Part shown: positions 44,499 to 53,587 of the stretch, piece after piece
How positions within the stretch are numbered: the stretch's first letter is position 1
How the letters are laid out: every line of letters begins with the position of its first letter
Origin: Engelhardtia mirabilis
Lineage (GTDB): Bacteria; Planctomycetota; UBA1135; GCA-002686595
Assembly (NCBI GenBank): GCA_007751255.1
Contig: CP036296.1
Coordinates: 806,001-870,000 of the forward strand
Reading direction: 5' to 3'
DNA: 64,000 nt
The notes under the pieces: model-generated
Databases searched by the model: none
The model's input: only the letters and a program-made list of their open reading frames with translations
What the model was told of the DNA's origin: nothing
Position numbers and translations under genes: made by a program

Positions 44499-47155
44499 GC
44501 CAGCGCTCTCGCGGTCGCGTACGTCGGGGACTGGTCGTCCTGGCCGGGATCTACGCGATCCTGCTCCTGGCCTCGCACGTCGTGCGCGCGGTGCGCGCGG
44601 AGTCGGTGCCGAAGCTCGGGCCGGCCCAACACGCGACCGAGCTGCACGAGGTCGAAGGTCAGCGGCGACTGGCTGCCACGACGCGCGTCGTCTACGAGGA
44701 CCACGGCCCGCGCGAAGGTGCGCCGGCGCTGGTCTGTCTGCACGGCAGCCCGGGCAGCCTGGGTGACTTCCGCGAGATGCTGCCGATCCTGTCGGAGCAC
44801 CTGCGCGTGATCACCGTCGACCTGCCGGGCTTCGGCAAGTCCGGCCTCGACCTGCCCGACTACTCGCTCGTCGCCCACGCGGACTACGTGGTGCAGCTCC
44901 TCGACCAGTTGGGCTTGGAGTCCGTGCACCTGCTGGGCTACTCCATGGGCGGCGGCGTCGCGCTGGAGTCGGCGGCCGAGCTCGGTCCCCGCGCGAAGTC
45001 GGTCACCCTGCTGGCGGGGATCGGCGTGCAGGAGCTGGAGCTGCTCGGGCAGTACTCGGTCAACCACGCGATCCACGGCCTGCTCCTGGGCGCGCTGACC
45101 CTCGTGCGCGAGGGCGTGCCGCACTTCGGCGCCTACGACGGGGCCTTCTTCGGCGTCCCCTACGCGCGCAACTTCTACGACTCGGACCAGCGGCCCCTGC
45201 GCGGGGTCCTGGAGCGGCTCGAGGTGCCGCTCCTGGTGATCCACGCCGAGAGCGATCCGCTGGTCCCGATCGCCGCGGCCCGGGAGCACGCGCGCATCGT
45301 GCCCCAGGCCGAGCTGCGGATCGTCCAGCCGGGGGCCGACGACCCGGCGGCCGCCGGCCCGCCCCCGGCGATCCGCGGGCACCTGTTGCCCTTCATGGAC
45401 GCGCCCCTGGTCGCGCCGATCGTGGCCGACTTCGTGGAGCGGGTCGAGGCCGGTCGGGCCACGGACCGCGCCCACGCCGACCCCGCGCGCGTGGCAGCGG
45501 CCGAGCGCCCGTTCGACCCTGCCGAGGCGCCGATCCAGGGCATGGGGCTGATCCTGGCCTGCGTGCTGATCGCCCTGGCGACCCTGGTCTCCGAGGACCT
45601 GACCTGCATCGCCGCCGGGGCGATGGTGGCCCAGGGTCGCATCGAACTGCTGCCCGCCGCCGCCGCCTGCTGGGCCGGGATCCTGTTCGGCGACATGCTG
45701 CTGTTCGGAGCCGGCCGCCTGTTCGGCTCGCGCGCCCTGCACCGCGCGCCGCTCAAGTGGGTCCTGACCGAGCGCGTTGTGACCCGCGCCGGCACCTGGT
45801 TCGAGCACCGCGGCCTGCCGGCGATCTTCCTGACCCGCTTCATGCCGGGCATGCGCCTGCCGACGTACTTCGCGGCCGGCGCCCTGCGCGCGAACTTCTT
45901 CCTGTTCGCCCTCTACTTCGCGATCGCCGCGGGCGTGTGGACGCCGATCCTGGTCTGGCTCTCGAGCCTGATCGGCGGCAGCCTCGAGGAGAACCTGGCG
46001 GTCTTCGAGCACGCCCTGCCGATGGCTCTGGTGGGGACGCTTCTGGTCGGGCTCTTGTTGGTCAAGGTCCTGATCCCCGCCACCACCTGGCGCGGACGCA
46101 GGCTCTTGGTGGGGTCGGTGCGCCGCAAGCTGCGCTGGGAGTTCTGGCCGCCCTGGTTCTTCTACCCGCCGGTGGTGCTGTACGTGATCTGGCGCGGCCT
46201 GCGCGCGGGCTCGCTGACGGCCTTCACCTCCGCGAACCCGGGCATCCCCGGCGGCGGCTTCGTGGGCGAGTCCAAGGCGCAGATCCTGGCCAAGCTCGAG
46301 GCGGCCGGGGATCCGATCCCGGCCTGGACCCTCTTGCCCGGCGCCGAGTCGGCGGGGGAGCGACTCGCGCGCGTGCGCGGCCTGATGGCGGAGCGCGGTC
46401 TCGGGTACCCCCTGGTGATCAAGCCCGACGTGGGCCAGCGCGGCTCCGGCGTACTCGTGACCGCGGACGAGGCCGAGGTGCTCGCCTACCTCGAGGCCAC
46501 CAACCTGGACCTGATCGCGCAGCAGTGCCTGGACGGCCCCGAGTTCGGCGTGTTCTACGCCCGCCGCCCCGGCGAGCCCACCGGCCGCGTGCTCTCGATC
46601 ACCGAGAAGCAGCTCGCCACCGTCACCGGCGACGGCGAGCACACCCTCGAGCACCTGATCCTGGCCGACGAGCGCGCCGTCTGCATGGCCCGCTACTACC
46701 TCGACAAGAACGCCGAGCGCGTCGACGACGTGATCGCTGCCGGCGAAGTGGTGGCCCTCGGCGACCTCGGCACCCACGCCCGCGGCGCGATCTTCCTCGA
46801 CGGCGCGCGCCTGCTCACACCGGCCCTCGAGGCCGAGGTCGACCGCATCGCGAAGGCCTTCGACGGCTTCTACTTCGGCCGCTTCGACCTGCGCGTACCA
46901 AGCGCCCAGGCCCTCTCCGAAGGCCGCGAACTCCGCATCATCGAACTCAACGGCGTGACCAGCGAGATGACCCACATCTACGACCCCAAGCACTCGGTCC
47001 TCGAGGGCTACCGCGTCCTCTTCGCCCAGTGGAGACTCTGCTTCGAGATCGCCGCCGCCAACCACGAGGCCGGCGAGCGCCGCCCGAGCGCCTTCAGCCT
47101 CCTGCGCGACTTCCAACACTACCGCCACCGCCAGGACGAGCATCGGGGGGGGTGA
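44495..47155 (+). CDS. Alpha/beta hydrolase - DedA - ATP-grasp triple-domain fusion
   Basis: An 886-residue single chain with three recognisable parts. Residues 1-35 contain a membrane segment. Residues 65-320 form an alpha/beta hydrolase with LHGSPGS oxyanion region, nucleophile GYSMGG (Ser150), acid in AESDPLVP (Asp254) and RGHLLPF (His296). Residues 345-530 form a DedA/SNARE-associated domain (FLTRFMPGMRLPTYFAAGA). Residues 545-886 are an ATP-grasp ligase-like domain (GYPLVIKPDVGQRGSGV, then RIIELNGVTSEMTHIYD). It ends the operon begun by the ornithine-lipid acyltransferases. Possible role: making or flipping an amino-acylated envelope lipid, by inference only. Confidence 0.85.
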   Translation: MSQRSRGRVRRGLVVLAGIYAILLLASHVVRAVRAESVPKLGPAQHATELHEVEGQRRLAATTRVVYEDHGPREGAPALVCLHGSPGSLGDFREMLPILSEHLRVITVDLPGFGKSGLDLPDYSLVAHADYVVQLLDQLGLESVHLLGYSMGGGVALESAAELGPRAKSVTLLAGIGVQELELLGQYSVNHAIHGLLLGALTLVREGVPHFGAYDGAFFGVPYARNFYDSDQRPLRGVLERLEVPLLVIHAESDPLVPIAAAREHARIVPQAELRIVQPGADDPAAAGPPPAIRGHLLPFMDAPLVAPIVADFVERVEAGRATDRAHADPARVAAAERPFDPAEAPIQGMGLILACVLIALATLVSEDLTCIAAGAMVAQGRIELLPAAAACWAGILFGDMLLFGAGRLFGSRALHRAPLKWVLTERVVTRAGTWFEHRGLPAIFLTRFMPGMRLPTYFAAGALRANFFLFALYFAIAAGVWTPILVWLSSLIGGSLEENLAVFEHALPMALVGTLLVGLLLVKVLIPATTWRGRRLLVGSVRRKLRWEFWPPWFFYPPVVLYVIWRGLRAGSLTAFTSANPGIPGGGFVGESKAQILAKLEAAGDPIPAWTLLPGAESAGERLARVRGLMAERGLGYPLVIKPDVGQRGSGVLVTADEAEVLAYLEATNLDLIAQQCLDGPEFGVFYARRPGEPTGRVLSITEKQLATVTGDGEHTLEHLILADERAVCMARYYLDKNAERVDDVIAAGEVVALGDLGTHARGAIFLDGARLLTPALEAEVDRIAKAFDGFYFGRFDLRVPSAQALSEGRELRIIELNGVTSEMTHIYDPKHSVLEGYRVLFAQWRLCFEIAAANHEAGERRPSAFSLLRDFQHYRHRQDEHRGG

Positions 47156-47689
47156 GCGCGCTAGAAACGCAACCGTCATGACGCGCGGCGCCGTCAAGAA
47201 CCTGGAGCACAACTTGTTGGCACGCCTGCCCAACGTCGCGGCGCCCCGCAGCCGAGCAAGGCCTACTGGGGCCTCGAGTTCCTGCATGAGGAGCCGCGCT
47301 GTCCCGGTGTCGTGGACCTCGACATCGACGGTCTGACCGGTGAGTGCTCGCAGCCGGACTCGCCAGATCTACAGCAGGTCCTCGTCGACCTGCGCGACCA
47401 ACTCCAGCGGCAGGCCGGGCCCTCGGCACCGAGGCCCCGATCCAGTCGTGCCGCATGCGGATCAGCGTCCGAGCGGCACCGAGCAGGGGCTGTGGATCAA
47501 GAAGGTCGCCGTCTCGGCGTCAAGCTCCTGCGATGTCGTCCTGGGGCGGGACTGAGATGCGCGGGGCCTTGCCGAGCCCTCAATCCAGATCGAGCGACTT
47601 GGCGGGGGGCGACAGCCGTTCCGTCCATGCTCGAGCGGGCGCTCGTTCCTATGGCGGCGAGTGGTTCAAGCGGCCGCCACGGAGGGTGC
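47156..47689. other. Intergenic stretch with possible gene remnant
   Basis: A 534-bp region with no intact gene. Short plus-strand pieces look coding in changing frames: one reads MTRGAVKNLEHNLLARLPNV from 47178, another reads AYWGLEFLHEEPRCPGVVDL near 47255-47315. They cannot be joined into one product, and no family is recognised. It resembles a decayed gene between the fusion-gene operon and the convergent ATPase gene. Confidence 0.3.
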
Positions 47690-48859
47690 TCAACCTGTGG
47701 AGACGAGAGTCATCGCCGCAGCCAGCGCCAACGCCTCGGTGCCCGACCCCAAGGGAAAGCGCTCTTCACCGGGATAAACGACGAAGCGGGCGTCGGCTTG
47801 CACGTCGTCGCAGGCCTGGTAGAAGCCCCGCGAGGGGCGCGGGTTCGCGCCGCGCTTGATCTCGAAGGCCCAGCGGCGGTGGTCGGGGAGGGTGATGAGC
47901 AGGTCGATCTCCGCGCCGGCGGAGGTGCGGAAGAAGTGGAACTGGCTGAAGAGCGGCGCTGCGGCGATGAGGTTCTCGATCACGAAGCCCTCCCAGCTGG
48001 CGCCGACGACAGGATGACCCAGCAATGTCTCGGTGTCGGCGATGCCTAACAGGGCATGCAGGAGCCCGCTGTCGCGAACGTAGAGCTTGGGCGAGCGCGT
48101 CAGACGCTTGCCGATGTTCGCGGTCCACGGCGCCAGACTTCGGACGAGCAAGAGGTCGACCAGGAGTGACAGGTAGCGATTGACCGTCCTCCCATCCAGG
48201 CCCACGTTGGCGGCGAGCTTCGCCGTATTGAGCGGTGAGCCCTGCAGGTGGGCGAGCATGGTCCACAGTCGGCGCAGGACCTCGGTCGGCAGGCGCGAGC
48301 CGAGTTGGGGAAGGTCGCGCTCGAGGTAGGTTCGCAGGAAGCCCTGTCGCCAGAGCAAGCTGTTGGCGTCGTCGGCGGCCAGGAAGCTGAGGGGGAAGCC
48401 GCCGCGCGTCCACAGGGAGGTGGTGCCAGTAGGCTCGCCCCCGACCTCGAGGGCGTCGAGGGGTGCGAGGTCGAGATAGATGATCCGGCCGGCGAGGCTC
48501 TCCGACGATTGCCGCAGGAGTGCCGGCGAGGCCGAGCCGAGGATCAGGAACTGGGCGTCGTTCTTGCCTTGTCGCCGACGATCGTCGATGACGCCGCGCA
48601 AGGTGCTGAAGAGCTCAGGTGCGTTCTGGACCTCGTCCAGCACGACCAACCGCCCCGCGGTCGAGGCCAGGTAGGCGTCGGCATCGCCGAGCTTGGCGCG
48701 GTCGCCCTCTCGCTCGAGGTCCAGGTAGGTGGCCCCCCGTTCGTCCGCGAGTTCGAGCGCCAGGGTCGTCTTGCCAACCTGGCGCGGGCCGAGAAGGGCC
48801 ACGGCGCTGTGGTTGGCGAGGAGGCCAGTCAGCAGAGGGCGTATCCGGCGGTCAAACAT
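47690..48859 (-). CDS. AAA_14 / DUF4143 family ATPase
   Basis: A 389-residue protein from the ATG at 48859; a TTG at 48895 would add 12 residues but lies inside an inverted repeat. The AAA_14 ATPase domain has the P-loop GPRQVGKTTLAL and Walker B RLVVLDEVQN, then the sensor-like LILGSASP. The C-terminal DUF4143 domain has GASWEGFVIENLI then FFRTSAGAEIDLLI, a restriction-nuclease-like core with conserved Glu, Asp and Lys. Such genes are common, mobile and poorly understood; nucleic-acid or defence roles are suspected. It stands alone. Confidence 0.85.
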   Translation of the reverse strand: MFDRRIRPLLTGLLANHSAVALLGPRQVGKTTLALELADERGATYLDLEREGDRAKLGDADAYLASTAGRLVVLDEVQNAPELFSTLRGVIDDRRRQGKNDAQFLILGSASPALLRQSSESLAGRIIYLDLAPLDALEVGGEPTGTTSLWTRGGFPLSFLAADDANSLLWRQGFLRTYLERDLPQLGSRLPTEVLRRLWTMLAHLQGSPLNTAKLAANVGLDGRTVNRYLSLLVDLLLVRSLAPWTANIGKRLTRSPKLYVRDSGLLHALLGIADTETLLGHPVVGASWEGFVIENLIAAAPLFSQFHFFRTSAGAEIDLLITLPDHRRWAFEIKRGANPRPSRGFYQACDDVQADARFVVYPGEERFPLGSGTEALALAAAMTLVSTG

Positions 48860-48860
48860 G

Positions 48861-48896
48861 CTTGCAAAAGCTACATCATCATGCGTCTTTTGCAAG
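48861..48896. promoter_or_regulatory. 10-bp inverted repeat adjoining the DUF4143 ATPase start
   Basis: CTTGCAAAAG at 48861-48870 pairs with CTTTTGCAAG at 48887-48896, separated by 16 bp. The inner arm ends one base before the ATG at 48859, leaving no room for a normal ribosome site. The element is far less GC-rich than its surroundings. It is best read as an operator over the promoter of a leaderless or autoregulated gene, or as a target site for the encoded protein. Confidence 0.7.
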
Positions 48897-48942
48897 GCTG
48901 AGAGGCCCCAGCCCTGGAACCGGCGGCGGCGACCTCTCCCCC

Positions 48943-50673
48943 TCAGGGCGCCGCCGGCAGCGGCTGGCCCGGGCTCCAGCCGCCGAGTCGCAGCGCGGCC
49001 AGGTACTCCAGCGTCCGCTCGCGCTCGGCGTGTGAGAAGAGCAGCAGCAGGTCGCCGGGTCGCGACCAGGCGAGGGCCTCGAGCACGCAGTCGAACTCCT
49101 CGCCGCCCTGGGCGATCGCCTCCGGCGGGGCGCCGGCGGCGAGTAGCTCGCGCTCGATCAAGGCCGTCATGGCGCCGGGCTCGCGGCCGCGCAGGTAGAC
49201 CTCCATCGACTTGATCAGGATGCGGTCGGGGCGCGCGGCCCAGGTGGTGCGGCAGAGCTCGGTCACCGAGGCGTCGTCGCGGTCGCCGGCTTGGCCCAGC
49301 AGGACCAAGAGTCGGTCGGAATCCATGCCCGCGGCCATCTCGAGCATCGCCCGCTGGCCGTGGGGGTTGTGGGCGAAGTCGACCAGGGCGGTGACGCCGC
49401 CGAAGCCGAAGACGTTGAGTCGGCCGGGGTTGTCGCCCGGGTCCAGGCCGAACGCGTGCAGGCCCTCGGCCATGGCGGCGTGGGGCAGGTCCAGGCCGTC
49501 GGCGATGGCGACGGCCGCCAGGGCGTTGGCCACGTTGTGAGTCGCCGCGCCGCCGAGGGTCGAGGGGATCTGGTCGACGCGGGCGATCTCCGTGCGCTCG
49601 TCACCGGAGTAGAGCACCAGCACGCCGTCCTCGAGCACGCAGGCCGAGCGCTCGCCGTCGGGGACGGCACCGAGGCCGCCGCAACTGAACCAGGTGCGCG
49701 GGAGGTCCAACTCGAGCCCGCCCTCGCGTACCAGGTCGTCGTCGGCGTTGAGCACTACGCGGCCGCCCGGACCCACGGCCTTGGCCACGGTCAGCTTGAT
49801 CTCGGCCAGGTCGCGCACGGTCCAGCAACCCCACTCGCCCAGGTGGTCCTCGGCCACGTTGAGCACGCAGGCCACATCGGCCGACTCGACGCCCAGCCCG
49901 CGACGGAACATGCCGCCGCGCGCGGTCTCGAGCAGCCCGATCTGAACTCGCGCGTCGCGCAGCACCGTGCGCGCGCCCCCGGGACCGGAGTAGTCGCCCT
50001 CGTCGAGGATCTCGTCGCCCACCCGGATCCAGTCGGTGGAGGACACCCCCGCGGTCAGGCCCGCGGCCTCGGCGATCGCGGCCAGCATGCGGACGGTGGT
50101 GCTCTTGCCGTTGGTCCCGGTCACGACGGCGGTCGGCACGTTCGTGACCTTCGACCACGGGACCTGGGCCACGTCCGGCGGCGCGGCGGCGGGCCACAGC
50201 CGGCAGCCGGCGCCGTGGCCCACGGAGACGGTGTCGTCGTCCACCAGGAAGGCGGCGCCGTGCTCCAGCGCCGCGGCGTGCAAGGCCAGCAGCGCCGGGC
50301 GAGCCTCGGCGGCGATCTCGCCCTGGACCCGGAGCAGCTCGCCCTCGAGGTCCGCCTGCTCCACCTCGCCCCCGTCGGCCAGGGCCCTGGCCGTGAGGCT
50401 CCAGGCCAGCTCGTTGACCTCGCAGGCGGCGTAGAGCGCGTCGATCGGCGCCTCCATGATGAGGCTCACGCCGTCGGGGTGGCGGCGGGCGTGCAGGGGC
50501 GTGCCGAGCCAGCCCACCGCGGCGGCGACCTCGGCCGCCACCGCGCGCCAGGCCGCGATCGCGCGCTCCTGGAGTTCGGGCGCGATCTCGAGCTCGAGGA
50601 TCGCCCCCGGCCGGTCGGTGTAGGGGTGCAGGCCGGTGATGCGCCGGGAGTCCCTGACGGTGGGGGAGGTCAT
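48943..50673 (-). CDS. Mur ligase family protein related to the C-terminal half of cyanophycin synthetase, no ATP-grasp
   Basis: A 576-residue protein of the Mur ligase family. An N-terminal domain (about 10-140) is followed by the ligase core with P-loop VTGTNGKSTT (about 184-191), LLETARGGMFRRGLG, LNVAEDHLG and DFAHNPHGQRAM. These blocks match the Mur part of the neighbouring cyanophycin synthetase (LETARGGLLKRGMG, LNIDADHLG, DYGHNP). The ATP-grasp half that adds Asp is absent. It lies 22 bp downstream of cphA in the same operon. It could ligate a second amino acid or a dipeptide, or modify the polymer. Confidence 0.85.
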   Translation of the reverse strand: MTSPTVRDSRRITGLHPYTDRPGAILELEIAPELQERAIAAWRAVAAEVAAAVGWLGTPLHARRHPDGVSLIMEAPIDALYAACEVNELAWSLTARALADGGEVEQADLEGELLRVQGEIAAEARPALLALHAAALEHGAAFLVDDDTVSVGHGAGCRLWPAAAPPDVAQVPWSKVTNVPTAVVTGTNGKSTTVRMLAAIAEAAGLTAGVSSTDWIRVGDEILDEGDYSGPGGARTVLRDARVQIGLLETARGGMFRRGLGVESADVACVLNVAEDHLGEWGCWTVRDLAEIKLTVAKAVGPGGRVVLNADDDLVREGGLELDLPRTWFSCGGLGAVPDGERSACVLEDGVLVLYSGDERTEIARVDQIPSTLGGAATHNVANALAAVAIADGLDLPHAAMAEGLHAFGLDPGDNPGRLNVFGFGGVTALVDFAHNPHGQRAMLEMAAGMDSDRLLVLLGQAGDRDDASVTELCRTTWAARPDRILIKSMEVYLRGREPGAMTALIERELLAAGAPPEAIAQGGEEFDCVLEALAWSRPGDLLLLFSHAERERTLEYLAALRLGGWSPGQPLPAAP

Positions 50674-50695
50674 CGTGATCGAGGTCGCGCCGCTG

Positions 50696-53497
50696 TCAGT
50701 CGGCCAACTCGTCATCCTCTTCCACCGGCGCCAGCAGCACACCGCGCTCGTCGTGGATGAAGTCGTCGATGCCGGGCAGCTCCATCTCGAAGGCCGTCGC
50801 CGCGGGCGCGGCTGGCTGGGGCGCGCTGACTGTGGGCTTCAGCTCCACTTCGCCTACGCTCTCGAACTCGGTCACCTGGCGCCAGGTGCGCTCGATCGCG
50901 TCGGCGAAGACCAGCAGCAGGTCGTCCGGGCGCGCCATGTCGAGGGCCGCGTCCACCGCTGCGACCTCGCGCTCGATCACGGTGATCTTCTGCTCCGGGA
51001 CGCCGTTCTCCAGCAGCGAATCGCGCAACAGGTGCGGCACCTCCAGGGGCCCGCGGCCGCGCGGGTTGTCGTCGCGGCGCACGATGTAGTGGTCGTAGTG
51101 CCCGGCCACGGAGCTGGCCATCTGCTCGATGTCCTGGTCGCGGCGATCTCCGGGAGCCGCCAGCAGGATCAACCGGCGTCCCTTGACGTGCAGTTGGTCC
51201 GTCAGGTGCACCATGGCCGCGATCGCGGCCGGGTTGTGGCCGTAGTCGACGATCACCTTGAAGGGGTGGTCGTCGTAGACGTTCATGCGCCCGGGGGCCT
51301 CGGCGAAGGTCGTGTCGAAGGTGCGTAGGCCGATGCGGATGTCGTCCAGAGTCGCGCCCATCGAGAAGGTGATGGCCGAGGCGAACAGCGCGTTCTGCAC
51401 GTTGTGGCGCGCCTTGCCGTCGATCGTGGCCGGGATCTCGTGGGTCCACAGGAGCGGGATGTGCGCCCCGTTGTCGTAGATCGTGATCATCTGGCCGCCC
51501 ATGCCCTCCTCGAGCACGACCGCCCTGCCGCCGGCACGGATGTGCTCCTTCACCAGCGGATGGGTGGGGCTCATGGTCACGTAGCAGATCTGCTCGGCGG
51601 AGGTGAACGAGGCCATGCGCAGGCAGTGCTCGTCGTCGGCGTTGAGCACGGCCGTGTCCTTGGCCACCTCGATCACCACCCGCTTGACGCGCGCGAGCTG
51701 CTCGAGAGTCTCGATCCCGCGCAGGCCCAGGTGGTCGGCGTCGATGTTCAGCACCGCGCCGACGTTGCAGCGCCGGTAGCCCATGCCGCGCTTGAGCAGG
51801 CCGCCGCGGGCGGTCTCGAGCACGGCGGTGTCCACGGACGGGTCGCGCAGCACCATGCGCGCCGCCGTCGGCCCGGTCATATCGCCCTCGACCGAGAGCT
51901 TGCCGTCGATGTACACGCCGTCGGTGGTCGTGAAGCCCACCCGGCGCCCGGCCATCTTCAGCACGTGGGCGGTCATGCGGGTCGTGGTCGTCTTGCCGTT
52001 GGTCCCGGTGATCGCGGCGATCGGGATGCGCCGCGGGCTGCCGGGCGGGAACAGCATGTCGATCACCGGCCCCGCCACGTCGCGCGGATGGCCCTCGCTG
52101 GGCGCCACGTGCATGCGGAAGCCCGGAGCGGCGTTGACCTCGCAGATGGCACCCTTGGTCTCCTTGTAGGAGCGGGTGATGTCCGTGGTCAGGAAATCGA
52201 CGCCGCACACGTCCAGGCCCACCGCCTTGGCGGCCCGCTCGGCCATGGCGCGGTTGTCGGGGTGGACCACGTCGGTCATGTCGACCGCGGTGCCGCCGGT
52301 GGAGAGGTTGGCGGTGGCACGCAGGAACTGGATCTGGCCCTGCTCGAGCACCGACTCGGGCTCCAGCCCGGCCTCGTTCAGCAGGCGTCGCGCCTGGTGG
52401 TCGATGTCGAGCTTGGTCAGGACCTTCTCGTGCCCGATGCCGCGGCGCGGGTCCTCGTTGGTGATCTCGACCAGCTCGGCGATCGAGTGCTTGCCGTCGC
52501 CGACGACGTGGCCGGGCACGCGCTTGCTGACCGCGATCAACTTTCCGTCGACGACCAACATGCGGTGGTCGAGCCCGCGGATGAAGGCCTCGACCAGGAT
52601 CGTGCGGCTGTGCTCGCGGGCCTTCTCGAAGGCCGTCAGCACCTGCTCGTCGGTCTCCAGGCCGATCGACACGCCGCGCCCGTGGTTGGCGTTGAGCGGC
52701 TTGACCACGACCGGGTAGCCGATGCGCCGCGCGGCGCGCACGGCGCGGTCGGCGTCGCGCACGATGCGCTGTTGGGGCACGGGCAGGCCCAGGTCGCCGA
52801 GGATCTGGTTGGTCTCCTCCTTGTCGGAGGCGATCTCGACGGCGATGTGGCGCGTCTCCGAGGTGATCGTGGCCTGGATGCGCTTCTGGTAGCGGCCGTG
52901 CCCGAACTGCACCAGGCTGTAGTTGTTGAGCCGCAGCCAGGGGATGTCGCGCTCCTCGGCGGCCTTGATCAGGGACGCGGTGCTGGGGCCGAAGGCCAGG
53001 CGCTGGGCGCGGCGAATGAAGGCGTCGCGCTCCTCGTCCCAGTCGAACGCGTCCTCGGCGTCCTTCGGCCGCAACTCCGCGGGCAGCAGCGAGAGGATCA
53101 ACTTCAGGGCCAGCTCACCGGCCTCGAGTCCGACCTCGGGCTCGTCGTAGTCGTAGACCACGTGGTACTGCCCGGGTGTGCCCGTGGAGCGCGTCTGCCC
53201 GAAGGACAGGTCGGCGCCGGCCAGGTTCTGGATCTCGATCGCGCAGTGCTCGAGCACGTGCCCCAGCCAGGTGCCTTCGTCCTCGCGCATGCGGCGCAGG
53301 AAGCCCCCGGGCTCGCCGTAGGAACAGCCGTGCTCTTCGAGGGTCGGAATCGCTTGGAGCAGCGCGTCGATCCACTTCGAACCTAGCTTGACCGTGGGCC
53401 ACTCCTCGAGCGCGCCGAGGTCGACGGTGAGGCCGATCAGCCGCCAGTTGGCGTAGATGTTCGGGCCGAGATAGACGGACTGGGAGACGATCCTCAT
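50696..53497 (-). CDS. cphA: Cyanophycin synthetase (CphA1-type)
   Basis: A 933-residue enzyme that polymerises Asp and Arg into the storage polymer multi-L-arginyl-poly-L-aspartate using ATP. The layout is complete: an N-terminal domain (1-160), an ATP-grasp region (about 210-490, with YPVVVKPLNANHGRGVSIGL) and a Mur-ligase-like C-terminal part from about 495 (ITGTNGKTTTTRM, then LETARGGLLKRGMG, then VDYGHNPAAI). The 60 or so residues at the C-terminus are an acidic, Pro/Ala-rich extension. Cyanophycinase and isoaspartyl dipeptidase genes lie just upstream in the same direction, giving synthesis and breakdown in one locus. Confidence 0.94.
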   Translation of the reverse strand: MRIVSQSVYLGPNIYANWRLIGLTVDLGALEEWPTVKLGSKWIDALLQAIPTLEEHGCSYGEPGGFLRRMREDEGTWLGHVLEHCAIEIQNLAGADLSFGQTRSTGTPGQYHVVYDYDEPEVGLEAGELALKLILSLLPAELRPKDAEDAFDWDEERDAFIRRAQRLAFGPSTASLIKAAEERDIPWLRLNNYSLVQFGHGRYQKRIQATITSETRHIAVEIASDKEETNQILGDLGLPVPQQRIVRDADRAVRAARRIGYPVVVKPLNANHGRGVSIGLETDEQVLTAFEKAREHSRTILVEAFIRGLDHRMLVVDGKLIAVSKRVPGHVVGDGKHSIAELVEITNEDPRRGIGHEKVLTKLDIDHQARRLLNEAGLEPESVLEQGQIQFLRATANLSTGGTAVDMTDVVHPDNRAMAERAAKAVGLDVCGVDFLTTDITRSYKETKGAICEVNAAPGFRMHVAPSEGHPRDVAGPVIDMLFPPGSPRRIPIAAITGTNGKTTTTRMTAHVLKMAGRRVGFTTTDGVYIDGKLSVEGDMTGPTAARMVLRDPSVDTAVLETARGGLLKRGMGYRRCNVGAVLNIDADHLGLRGIETLEQLARVKRVVIEVAKDTAVLNADDEHCLRMASFTSAEQICYVTMSPTHPLVKEHIRAGGRAVVLEEGMGGQMITIYDNGAHIPLLWTHEIPATIDGKARHNVQNALFASAITFSMGATLDDIRIGLRTFDTTFAEAPGRMNVYDDHPFKVIVDYGHNPAAIAAMVHLTDQLHVKGRRLILLAAPGDRRDQDIEQMASSVAGHYDHYIVRRDDNPRGRGPLEVPHLLRDSLLENGVPEQKITVIEREVAAVDAALDMARPDDLLLVFADAIERTWRQVTEFESVGEVELKPTVSAPQPAAPAATAFEMELPGIDDFIHDERGVLLAPVEEDDELAD

Positions 53498-53587
53498 GTC
53501 GAGTCGGGCAGGAGCGAACGCGGAGCCGCGGGCGAGTGCCTCGCCACGGGTCCTGGGAGAATGCGGATCCGCAGATCCGCGTCGGTT

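Noticed and set aside
47156-47689. A small gene starting at ATG 47178
   Set aside because: The frame closes quickly and coding-like pieces continue in other frames, so it is treated as a remnant.
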